From NCBI GenBank assembly GCA_030049565.1, contig JASIKQ010000331.1, positions 1 through 11,985 on the forward strand: a DNA stretch of 11,985 nt, read 5' to 3'. Below are positions 1-5,615 of this stretch, in pieces. The translations under genes were made by a program, and so were the position numbers. The stretch's first letter is position 1. Every line of letters starts with the position of its first letter. The stretch is from Candidatus Sulfotelmatobacter sp. (GTDB lineage Bacteria > Acidobacteriota > Terriglobia > Terriglobales > Acidobacteriaceae). The notes under the pieces are model-generated. The model was not told the DNA's origin, made no database searches, and saw only the letters and a list, made by a program, of their open reading frames with translations.

Positions 1-462
1 AAAGTAGCCGCTGCTGGGGCCGGATTGGATGTGAGTAGACCACGTGCGAATGGCAGAGCTCACTGGAGTGATATCGGTGGTCGGAAGCGGGCAATAACCC
101 GAGGCGTTGGTTTTGGCCGCAACGACCCTGAGCGATCCAGTGTAGTTGTATGCGCCTGTCAGCGTGTTGTCCGTAAGTTGGTACACCGAAATGGTACGCA
201 GACCATTTGGAGTGAGCAGGCAGCTGCAGCATTCCTGGATTTCCTCGTAGGGGTCGAACACGAAAATATCAGCGCAAACGTTCCCCCCCGAGAACCCGGT
301 GTTGGTCAATTGCAATAACGCGTACGGGGCACCCTCGGTGTCATTGTTGATGAAATAATCGACTTTCATCGTGTCGGTGTAGGTGGTGCTTGCTGCGAAC
401 GCAGCCCCGGCACAAAGAGTCAAAGCTAACGTACACACTACTAGCGTTGTGATTCGACGCAT
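1..462 (-). CDS. Secreted cysteine-rich protein of unknown function, copy 1 (3' end outside window)
   Basis: This is the first 154 codons of a gene that runs off the left edge. The start is ATG at 462-460, preceded by a strong AAGGAGGA ribosome site. Residues 1-24 form a signal peptide (basic MRR, hydrophobic core, AFA-A cleavage), so the product is exported. The mature part is nearly identical in blocks to the protein encoded at 3084-2503: the TYTDTMKVDYFIN start, the CADIF segment, an ECCSCLLTPN cysteine cluster (residues 77-86), the KTNASGYCPLPTT block and a RTWSTHIQ block with the only visible tryptophan (W141). Residues 40-49 and about 88-107 differ strongly, and the last eight visible residues no longer match. 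I do not recognise the family and assign no function. It lies downstream of the diheme cytochrome gene on the same strand, 320 bp away. Confidence 0.85.
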   Translation of the reverse strand, partial: MRRITTLVVCTLALTLCAGAAFAASTTYTDTMKVDYFINNDTEGAPYALLQLTNTGFSGGNVCADIFVFDPYEEIQECCSCLLTPNGLRTISVYQLTDNTLTGAYNYTGSLRVVAAKTNASGYCPLPTTDITPVSSAIRTWSTHIQSGPSSGYF

Positions 463-585
463 TTGTTTTCCTCCTTGAGTTTACGCCGCCGAGCATAGGG
501 GAGGAGTTGCCCGGAATAGTGGCGCAACGGTACTCTATCGAAAATCCAGACCCAAACAATCTCCAAGAGCACTAATCCAATAGCA
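463..585 (-). promoter_or_regulatory. Leader of secreted protein copy 1 with possible ribosome-site sequestration
   Basis: On the minus strand the leader carries CTCCTCC (506-500). It can pair with the GGAGGA ribosome site (474-469) across a 25-nt loop, giving 6 bp. The same arrangement, with the same loop length and 7 bp, occurs in front of copy 2. Upstream blocks TTGGAGATTGT and TTGCGCCACTATTCC are also shared with copy 2 and may include promoter elements, but I could not place -35 and -10 boxes with confidence. Confidence 0.4.
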
Positions 586-627
586 CTAATGCGAATACCG
601 ATGGAGAAAGCCGTTGCCATTGCCTAA
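586..627 (-). pseudogene. Remnant of a LuxR-type regulator 3' end (13 codons plus TAG)
   Basis: Reading from 627 down, this encodes LGNGNGFLHRYSH and a TAG stop. The end of the intact regulator at 3250-3209 encodes LGNGNGLPQRHSH and TAG. The reading frame, length and stop position are all preserved. No further upstream part of the regulator is present. It is therefore a duplication scar, not an expressed gene. It marks the breakpoint of the tandem duplication that produced the two secreted-protein copies. Confidence 0.8.
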
Positions 628-782
628 TTCTCACTCTGCACCTTGTACAGCCAAATTGGAAGCTATTTTGAGGACAGATTCCCCCGCCTCAAAAATTTTA
701 ACTAGCCAATTTGTCGGCTCACTCTTTTTGATTCGGCCCGAAAATTGCCACGGCGGTCCGGGTCCCGATCTTCAGCTTCGTG
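628..782. other. Spacer downstream of the diheme cytochrome gene
   Basis: This is 155 bp between the stop of the diheme cytochrome gene and the LuxR remnant. It is A/T-richer than its surroundings on the minus strand (runs such as AAAATTTTT near 690-700). I see no coding potential and no clean stem followed by a T-run. If the locus arose by tandem duplication, the junction between the two units lies at its left end. Confidence 0.4.
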
Positions 783-2312
783 CTAGAGCGAGTTCAGGAA
801 GTTGATCAAATCTTGTTCATCCTGGGCGCTGAGACCAATGTTAAAGCGGTTGTTGTAGAAATTGACCAGGTCGGACATGTTCTGAACGTTGCCGCCGTGG
901 AAAAAGGGTGGCCGGGCGCCTATACCGCGAAGGGCCGGTACCTTCATTTTGCCAAGGTCGTTGCATTTACCCGTAATCCAGCCCAAGCCTGGGTCGGTGG
1001 TCTCATACTGGTCGTAGACGACTCCCTTGAACGTTACCGGATTGCTATAAAAAGTGATCGACCCCTGCGGACAGAGGAAGGCAAATACGGGGTAGTCAGG
1101 TGCCGGCGGCAGAACATTACTGCTGCTATCCATAACACCGGTAGCTTTTGGTGTGAGGAAGAAATCGTTGCCCACGTCCACAGTATTGTGACAGGTCGAG
1201 CATGCACCCAGCGAGGGATTACCTTTGCCCGGAACATCATTTAGACCTCGAACGTTGGTGATTTCGAAGGTCGTGGTATTGAAAATGGTCTGGCCGCGCT
1301 GGATGGAAGCGCGCTGGGCGGCTGTCCAAGGCTCGTCTCCGCTGTTAAACGTGTTGAAAATATCGAAGGCCAGCGCCTCACCGGGCTGTCCGTTCTTTGG
1401 CGCGTGGGTGAACAGCAAGGGCAGAGAGCCGTTGGTGAGCGCAAGCGCACCGCCGAGAGCTCCGCTGCCGTCGCCACCGGTGAGGTCATCGGCGGAGAGG
1501 TCGTAAGACTGGCCTATGAAAAGGCCATTCTGAAAATTAACGCCCTCGGCAATGACGGAAGGAGTCAAAACCTCAAGCTGCCGTGGGTTGGCCTGAGCGT
1601 GGTTTTTGGTCGCGTCGAAGAACTGGCTCGCCAGGCTAGGCTCGCGGGTATCCCACATAATATTATTTGCGCCGCCGCCGCCCGCGGGGAAGAGGAACGT
1701 GGTGTTGGCTGAGGGTAAAGGCCGGCGGTAAAAGGAAGCCTGGCCGGTGGGCAGGCCGTACAGCTGACTGTTCTCACAGCCGGTGGGATCTGCGACTGCG
1801 GTTACCGAAACCCAATTGTGGACCGCCGGTTCATCAATAGAGATGCGCGTGTTGGCATGGTTGAACATCTGTCCGCGGGCCGCGATGAACTGGGGGCCGG
1901 GCTGAGTAGCAGCCTCACCCAGGTTGGGGCAGTTGGAGCCGTCAATCGGCGCAAACAGCGGGTCTGTTCCGTTTGTGCTGCTGTAAATAGACTGCACGGT
2001 GCTCGGGGTGATGGACCATCCATTTTGTGGCTCGTGGCAAGTAAAACAGGTGCGGCCGTTGGAACCAAAGCCCTGAAAGAAAGCGTTACTGGAGGTGACT
2101 TCTCCACCGGCGGGTTGGAAACTTTCGATCAGCCCGGTGAGGTCCTGAAGGGTGAAAGACTGGGGAAGACATCCCGGAGTTTCGCCATCGAGAATATTGT
2201 CGAGAGAGGGGCTGCCGCTACATTGGGCAAAGGCGAACTGGTTGACTCCGAATGTCAAAAACACTGCAAGAGCTGTCGCGAAACTAAAGGAGAGTAATCT
2301 TTTCTTGTTCAT
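783..2312 (-). CDS. Secreted diheme c-type cytochrome, cytochrome c peroxidase/MauG superfamily
   Basis: This is a predicted periplasmic diheme oxidoreductase of 509 aa. ATG at 2312 is preferred over ATG at 2318: the GGAGG ribosome site (2325-2321) is 8 nt from the former but only 2 nt from the latter. An N-terminal signal peptide ends at AFA-Q (about residue 29). Two CxxCH heme-binding sites are visible, CFTCH at residues 89-93 and CSTCH at 371-375. The second follows an AQRASIQRGQTIFNT helix typical of the family. The C-terminal part (about 456-509) has the superfamily signature KVPALRG, then PPFFHGG, then a LVNFYNNRF helix and LINFLNSL. Classical bacterial cytochrome c peroxidases are about 320-350 aa with hemes about 145 residues apart; here the spacing is about 280 residues, so a large segment is inserted. 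Peroxidase activity is not proven; MauG-type oxidation of a partner protein is an alternative. It is flanked by two copies of a secreted cysteine-rich protein gene. Confidence 0.88.
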   Translation of the reverse strand: MNKKRLLSFSFATALAVFLTFGVNQFAFAQCSGSPSLDNILDGETPGCLPQSFTLQDLTGLIESFQPAGGEVTSSNAFFQGFGSNGRTCFTCHEPQNGWSITPSTVQSIYSSTNGTDPLFAPIDGSNCPNLGEAATQPGPQFIAARGQMFNHANTRISIDEPAVHNWVSVTAVADPTGCENSQLYGLPTGQASFYRRPLPSANTTFLFPAGGGGANNIMWDTREPSLASQFFDATKNHAQANPRQLEVLTPSVIAEGVNFQNGLFIGQSYDLSADDLTGGDGSGALGGALALTNGSLPLLFTHAPKNGQPGEALAFDIFNTFNSGDEPWTAAQRASIQRGQTIFNTTTFEITNVRGLNDVPGKGNPSLGACSTCHNTVDVGNDFFLTPKATGVMDSSSNVLPPAPDYPVFAFLCPQGSITFYSNPVTFKGVVYDQYETTDPGLGWITGKCNDLGKMKVPALRGIGARPPFFHGGNVQNMSDLVNFYNNRFNIGLSAQDEQDLINFLNSL

Positions 2313-2502
2313 GTGCATTTCCTCCGCTCACGAGACGTAACAATCCGCGCTATGAAGTGACCCAAAACTGAGGCCGTACCCAAATCCCAAGTGAAACCGA
2401 AGCGGTTCTGCGCGTTAAACCTTCGAAAGGTGCGACCCTCGGATCGCACCTCGAAGTCGGGCAAACCTGATTCGCCATAAACGGACCCTGCGGCGAAACC
2501 GC
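2313..2502. other. Intergenic region between secreted protein copy 2 and the diheme cytochrome gene
   Basis: This 190-bp spacer holds the ribosome site of the cytochrome gene (GGAGG, 2325-2321 on minus), the stem-loop at 2422-2455 and a small GCGG/CCGC hairpin abutting the stop of copy 2 (2490-2502). No open frame in it has a credible start. Confidence 0.5.
2422..2455 (-). terminator. Stem-loop between secreted protein copy 2 and the diheme cytochrome gene
   Basis: AGGTGCGA (2428-2435) and TCGCACCT (2444-2451) form a perfect 8-bp stem. It is extended by TTCG/CGAA at the outside with a two-base bulge. On the minus strand it is followed by GGTTTAACG rather than a T-run, so it is a poor intrinsic terminator. 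It may be a weak attenuator or an mRNA-stabilising hairpin that lowers expression of the cytochrome relative to the secreted protein. Confidence 0.4.
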
Positions 2503-3084
2503 TTAGTCTCCGCTGCCGCAGGTGCAGATACCGAAACCGCTGCCGTCCAGGCCAATCGCGAAGCAATCATTCTGCAGTGCACCCAGTTCGGCACTGCCGA
2601 GTGGCGCATCCTGGCCAGACGTTTCAGTAATTACGCCGCCATACTGGATGTGCGTGGACCAGGTGCGAATGGCATAGCTCACCGGGGTGATAGCGGTGGT
2701 CGGAAGCGGGCAATAACCCGAGGCGTTGGTTTTGGCCGCAACCACCCTGATCGATCCAGTGGCGGGAACGTAGCCAGTCAGGGTATTACTTAAGAGGTTC
2801 AGGTTCACCGAAAGCGTACTCAGGTCATTCGGCGTGAGCAGGCAGCTGCAGCATTCCTGGATTTCCTCGTTGGGGTCGTACACGAAAATGTCGGCGCAAA
2901 TGTTGCCCCCCGAATACCCGGTATTAGTCAGTTGCAGTACATCTCCCAGGGTATCGCTGGCACTGGCATTGATGAAATAATCAACCTTCATCGTGTCGGT
3001 GTAAGTGGTAGAAGCTGCGAACGCAGCCCCGGCGCAAACAGTCAGAGCTAGCGCATACACCACTAGTGTCGTGATTCGACGCAT
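2503..3084 (-). CDS. Secreted cysteine-rich protein of unknown function, copy 2
   Basis: This is a 193-aa exported protein that I cannot assign to a named family. The frame is open further upstream, but ATG at 3084 is chosen because it has an AAGGAGGAG ribosome site 7 nt away, begins the signal peptide, and matches the start of copy 1. Residues 1-24 are a signal peptide (MRR, hydrophobic stretch, AFA-A). The mature chain has eight cysteines: C63, C78, C79, C81, C125, C174, C187 and C189, the last two in GICTCG near the C-terminus. It has one tryptophan, W142. The Cys-Cys-x-Cys cluster and paired C-terminal cysteines suggest disulfides in the periplasm or outside the cell, or possibly metal binding. 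It lies between a LuxR-type regulator (124 nt upstream) and a secreted diheme enzyme (190 nt downstream), all on one strand, so a functional link with the redox enzyme is plausible but unproven. Confidence 0.88.
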   Translation of the reverse strand: MRRITTLVVYALALTVCAGAAFAASTTYTDTMKVDYFINASASDTLGDVLQLTNTGYSGGNICADIFVYDPNEEIQECCSCLLTPNDLSTLSVNLNLLSNTLTGYVPATGSIRVVAAKTNASGYCPLPTTAITPVSYAIRTWSTHIQYGGVITETSGQDAPLGSAELGALQNDCFAIGLDGSGFGICTCGSGD

Positions 3085-3250
3085 TGGTTCTCCTCCTTGA
3101 AATTGCGCCGCCGAGCACGGGGGAGGAGTTGCACGGTATAGTGACGCAAGACATAACTTATCGGAAATTCCCAAAGCGACAATCTCCAAGCGCACTAACC
3201 CAATAGCACTAATGCGAATGCCGTTGGGGAAGGCCGTTGCCGTTGCCCAG
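2644..3250 (-). repeat. Duplicated block, copy 2 (parent copy adjoining intact luxR)
   Basis: This aligns with 25-627 in the same orientation. It includes the final codons of the intact regulator, the leader and the first 147 codons of the secreted protein gene. It is probably the ancestral arrangement, because the regulator gene is whole here. Confidence 0.8.
3085..3208 (-). promoter_or_regulatory. Leader of secreted protein copy 2 with predicted ribosome-site sequestering hairpin
   Basis: CTCCTCC (minus strand, 3128-3122) can pair perfectly over 7 bp with GGAGGAG (3096-3090), which is the ribosome site of the gene starting at 3084. The loop is 25 nt, the same as in the paralogous leader at 463-585. 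Such pairing would hide the ribosome site until it is melted or bound by another factor. Conserved upstream blocks TTGGAGATTGT and TTGCGTCACTATACC are shared with copy 1. Confidence 0.45.
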
Positions 3251-3952
3251 CCCCACCCCCGCTTTCCATCCCACTATCTTTCCGATGATGCCCGAGCGGG
3301 TGGATACGTTCAGCTTGACCATCACCAAGCGGATAAAAGCTTTCACCGTATTGGGACTGATCTCCATCCGCTGGGCGATTTCCTTGCTCGTCAATCCTTC
3401 TAACAGGTATTTCACCGTCTCCTGCTCGCGCAGAGTCAACCCGAAGCGTTCCGATAGTTCGGCAATGGTAACGGACTCGTTACTGGCTCGCTCGAGTACA
3501 ACCAGCAGCCATCCCGGGGATGGCGAAGATCCGTGCTTGGGATGGCTTCCGTTAGTGTGCTGAATTTGCAGCGGGAAGGAGCGGCAAGAATAAGTTCGCT
3601 TCGCGGAACGAAACTCTTCCACCACCCGGTACGGCGGACGCTTCTCCACAAACATGGAACGAATTTTTCCGGCCAATGAGGCGTCCAGGCGCTGCACCTT
3701 GCCGGGCGGGTCGGGGAATGTAAGTATCCGAACAGCCTCGGTATTAGTGCTGATCACACCTAGAGCGCCATCTACCACGATCAGACCAGGTCGCGCCGGA
3801 GCGGTATGCAATTGCTGTCCCTTTTCTGGAGACGACAAAAGGTCATCGTCCCGATAAGATTGATATGGGGCCCCAGGAACTGACAACAACAGCGTTTTCT
3901 TGCAAAAACCGACAGTATTGTTCTCTTGCGTAGCGCCGTCTGGCTCTCGCAT
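3209..3952 (-). CDS. LuxR/NarL-type HTH transcriptional regulator with PAS-like N-terminal region
   Basis: This is a predicted 247-aa DNA-binding regulator. The C-terminal helix-turn-helix occupies about residues 170-228 and shows the family pattern LTLREQETVKYLLEGLTSKE, then IAQRM, ISPNTVK and VKLNVSTRSG, including the usual S-NTVK recognition helix. The N-terminal part (about 55-150, RPGLIVVDGALGVISTN onward) resembles a degenerate PAS/sensor fold. There is no receiver-domain aspartate pattern, so it is not a classical two-component response regulator. The start is uncertain: ATG at 3952 has no good ribosome site (GGGAG is 16 nt away). An in-frame TTG at 4003, with a weak AGGCGAG, would add 17 residues. 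The secreted protein gene starts 124 nt downstream on the same strand, so it may control that locus. Its last 13 codons are duplicated at 627-586. Confidence 0.85.
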   Translation of the reverse strand: MREPDGATQENNTVGFCKKTLLLSVPGAPYQSYRDDDLLSSPEKGQQLHTAPARPGLIVVDGALGVISTNTEAVRILTFPDPPGKVQRLDASLAGKIRSMFVEKRPPYRVVEEFRSAKRTYSCRSFPLQIQHTNGSHPKHGSSPSPGWLLVVLERASNESVTIAELSERFGLTLREQETVKYLLEGLTSKEIAQRMEISPNTVKAFIRLVMVKLNVSTRSGIIGKIVGWKAGVGLGNGNGLPQRHSH

Positions 3953-4003
3953 TTGCGAGAAGCAGAACTCCCGGGGGGACGGGATTCGGCCTACTGCAAC
4001 CAA

Positions 4004-4239
4004 TGCTCGCCTAATCGCTCAAAAGGTTGCGAATTTCCTGGGGGAGTGGAAACAAGCGAATAAGACCGCACTCGGAGCACGGGGAAGAGAGCGCAGCCAT
4101 TTTGCCAGAAGATTAGAACTTGTCAAGCCTAATTATTAAGGGCCTATCCCTTGGTAGTAGCCCAAAAGAGCTAGGCGTGGGTACCTGCAGGCCCACATCA
4201 GGCAATCACGCCGCGGCTAGCAGGAGACCGCATGCGATT
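4004..4239. other. Intergenic region with a weak stem-loop
   Basis: This 236-bp spacer separates the LuxR-type gene from the small gene ending at 4240. A GTGGG/CCCAC stem (4177-4181 with 4192-4196) encloses the palindrome CCTGCAGG. On the minus strand a TTTT follows a few bases later, so it could be a weak terminator for the small gene. Nothing else is recognised. Confidence 0.35.
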
Positions 4240-4530
4240 TTAGCCCTCCTGGGGCGTCGCTAGAGTTTTTTCCCGGCTGGATGATGCCTGCCTCCATGAT
4301 CTCGGCAGTATCGCTGGTGAACAAGCGGTTGCCGGTACTTGTACGTTGGCGCTAACGGAACTCATCTTAAGGGCACGCAAGACAAATTGTTTGCACCCGT
4401 CCCTAAGTGATTTGCGAATTTTGTCGTACCGGGACTCGTCCTGCGGTACAGTTTGGGCAAGCGCGGCTCTGTACTTCGCAATCCAGGCTTCTTCCTGGGC
4501 GCAGTCGGCTGGGCTCTGATTGGAACTCAT
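4240..4530 (-). CDS. Small protein of unknown function (96 aa)
   Basis: ATG at 4530 is preceded by GGAGG with a 9-nt spacer, a convincing ribosome site, and by a TATAAG box (4575-4570 on minus) about 40 nt upstream that fits a -10 element. The first half (about residues 10-52: an EEAWIAKYRAAL helix, then DESRYDKIRKSLRDGCKQF) looks like two amphipathic helices with mixed charge. The second half is low-complexity Ser/Ala/Pro-rich. There is no signal peptide or membrane segment. I do not recognise a family. The good translation signals favour a real gene, while the poor C-terminal composition leaves doubt. Confidence 0.55.
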   Translation of the reverse strand: MSSNQSPADCAQEEAWIAKYRAALAQTVPQDESRYDKIRKSLRDGCKQFVLRALKMSSVSANVQVPATACSPAILPRSWRQASSSREKTLATPQEG

Positions 4531-4569
4531 GGGCGGGGCCCTCCATTGAGTCTTGAGTCAGATTGGAAA

Positions 4570-4600
4570 CTTATACGCGATGTTGGAGTCGCTAACATCG
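4570..4600 (-). promoter_or_regulatory. Candidate promoter -10 box and dyad operator for the small gene at 4530
   Basis: On the minus strand TATAAG (4575-4570) is a five-of-six match to the -10 consensus, about 33 nt upstream of the ribosome site region of the gene starting at 4530. Immediately upstream, the inverted repeat CGATGTT (4578-4584) / AACATCG (4594-4600) lies in the -10/-35 spacer. That is the usual place for a repressor or activator dyad. No good -35 is seen. Confidence 0.35.
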
Positions 4601-4629
4601 TCCCCAGGAACTAGTCCGTTGGGGCGATG
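4578..4629 (+). promoter_or_regulatory. Two mutually exclusive hairpins in the spacer upstream of the secreted STN-like gene
   Basis: Hairpin A is CGATGTT (4578-4584) with AACATCG (4594-4600), 7 bp with a 9-nt loop. Hairpin B is CATCGTCCCC (4596-4605) with GGGGCGATG (4621-4629), 9 bp with one bulged T. They share bases 4596-4600, so only one can form. If transcribed as a leader of the gene at 4708, this would be an attenuator-like switch. No known riboswitch class was recognised. Confidence 0.3.
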
Positions 4630-4707
4630 GCTTTAGTCCCCGGCGGCATACTATTGTCTGTAGATTTTGCAGCGGCATTTTTTTAAACTAGGGGGATCGC
4701 GCTATCC

Positions 4708-5559
4708 ATGAACCGAAGCAAGTGGGCATTCATTCTTTATTCTCTCCTCTTACTCTATTCCCTCCTCTTGTCGCCTGCCTTTTCGCAGGCTCCTTCCGCC
4801 AAAAGCGGATATTTGAAGCAGCCCGAAATTACCGAATCGGACGGGACCGTTCACATTGTTGTCAACAGCCCGCGTCCATTAGTTCAGGTGCTCGATGCTC
4901 TGATGAATAAGTATGGCTGGGCAGTCGACTACGAGGATCCTCAATTTACTTCGAAGCTGGACCTCAAAAAACTCGAGGAGAATGATAAGCAGAAGGGTGG
5001 CCCGCCGATGGTTAGCGCGCAGATGGTTCCCGCCGGGGGGCGTTTTAGCGTTCAATTTCCCGCGAAAGATAAAGATGAAGAGGAAAAGATCCTGCAACTG
5101 ATCGTGGATGCCTATAACCGAAGCGACAATCCGGGGCAATTTGCTCTACGCAAGAGCGGCCCGGATACCTTCGCCGTAGTCGCCTCGGCGGCTCGCGACG
5201 AGAAAGGTCAGTTGTCCAAGCAGGAAGCCGTGTTCGATGTGCCAATAACTATTCCCGCGGGCAAGAGGAGTGTCTCCGAAACCCTCAATTTGATATGCCA
5301 CGCAATCGCCGAAAGAAAGAAAATTGACATCAATATAGGAATTACGCCGCGACCATTACTACAGAATACGGAAGTGCAACTGGGAGGAAGCGAGGCACCG
5401 GCCCGGGATCTTCTGCTTCAGAGCTTCGCGGCAATTAAGCATCGGTCCTACTGGCAGCTTCTTTTTGATCCCAACTCCAAAGCCTATTGGCTGAGCGTGC
5501 ATCTGGTCGCCGCTAAACCTGAAACAACACGATCTGCCCGGCCTGGTGGACAAGGCTGA
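4708..5559 (+). CDS. Secreted protein with two STN-like segments, function unknown
   Basis: This is a 283-aa exported protein. The start ATG at 4708 has AGGGGGA about 11 nt upstream and begins a clear signal peptide (basic MNRSK, a long Leu-rich core, cleavage near AFS-QA at about residue 26). Residues 46-78 (TVHIVVNSPRPLVQVLDALM, then KYGWAVDYEDP) and 176-211 (VFDVPITIPAGKRSVSETLN, then LICHAIAERKKIDINIG) each have the strand, helix and strand pattern of the short secretin/TonB N-terminal (STN) fold. This is a fold-level impression, not a family hit. The C-terminal part ends in a YWQLLFDPNSKAYWLSVHLV segment. It probably acts in the periplasm or at the outer membrane. No secretin or TonB gene adjoins it. 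It is a single-gene unit with an intrinsic terminator 27 nt after its stop. Confidence 0.8.
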   Translation: MNRSKWAFILYSLLLLYSLLLSPAFSQAPSAKSGYLKQPEITESDGTVHIVVNSPRPLVQVLDALMNKYGWAVDYEDPQFTSKLDLKKLEENDKQKGGPPMVSAQMVPAGGRFSVQFPAKDKDEEEKILQLIVDAYNRSDNPGQFALRKSGPDTFAVVASAARDEKGQLSKQEAVFDVPITIPAGKRSVSETLNLICHAIAERKKIDINIGITPRPLLQNTEVQLGGSEAPARDLLLQSFAAIKHRSYWQLLFDPNSKAYWLSVHLVAAKPETTRSARPGGQG

Positions 5560-5585
5560 CCTGCGGTCCCTAAAGATTCGGTCAG

Positions 5586-5615
5586 CCAGTGAGCTGCTTA
5601 CTGGATTATTTATTT
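5586..5615 (+). terminator. Intrinsic terminator of the secreted STN-like gene
   Basis: CCAGTGAG (5586-5593) pairs with CTTACTGG (5597-5604), eight pairs including one G-T wobble with a 3-base loop. It is followed on the plus strand by ATTATTTATTT (5605-5615). It lies 27 bp after the stop at 5559 and overlaps the stop codon of the convergent treY remnant. Confidence 0.75.

Larger units (their letters stand above)
25..627 (-). repeat. Duplicated block, copy 1 (luxR tail, leader and secreted protein gene)
   Basis: This block aligns with 2644-3250 in the same orientation. It contains, in minus-strand order, the last 13 codons plus stop of a LuxR-type gene, a leader of about 120 nt, and 146 codons of the secreted protein gene. 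The alignment is near-continuous, with only small indels at an offset of about 2620 bp. Similarity stops abruptly near 627/3250 and after the HIQ codons (25/2644). Confidence 0.85.

Noticed and set aside
780..1244. A 154-codon plus-strand open frame opposite the diheme cytochrome gene
   Set aside because: It is the antisense shadow of a gene with clear CxxCH motifs, signal peptide and ribosome site; its own peptide shows no family features.
2422..2455. Strong intrinsic terminator between the secreted protein and the diheme cytochrome gene
   Set aside because: The stem is good but the downstream minus-strand sequence GGTTTAACG lacks a T-tract, so it is listed only as a weak attenuator candidate.
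3900..4139. A plus-strand 79-codon frame overlapping the regulator's 5' end
   Set aside because: It is mostly antisense to the LuxR-type gene and has no ribosome site or recognisable features.
4140..4239. A riboswitch in the spacer left of the small gene
   Set aside because: Only a 5-bp stem with an inner palindrome is present; no conserved riboswitch core was recognised, and it lies downstream of both flanking minus-strand relations of interest.
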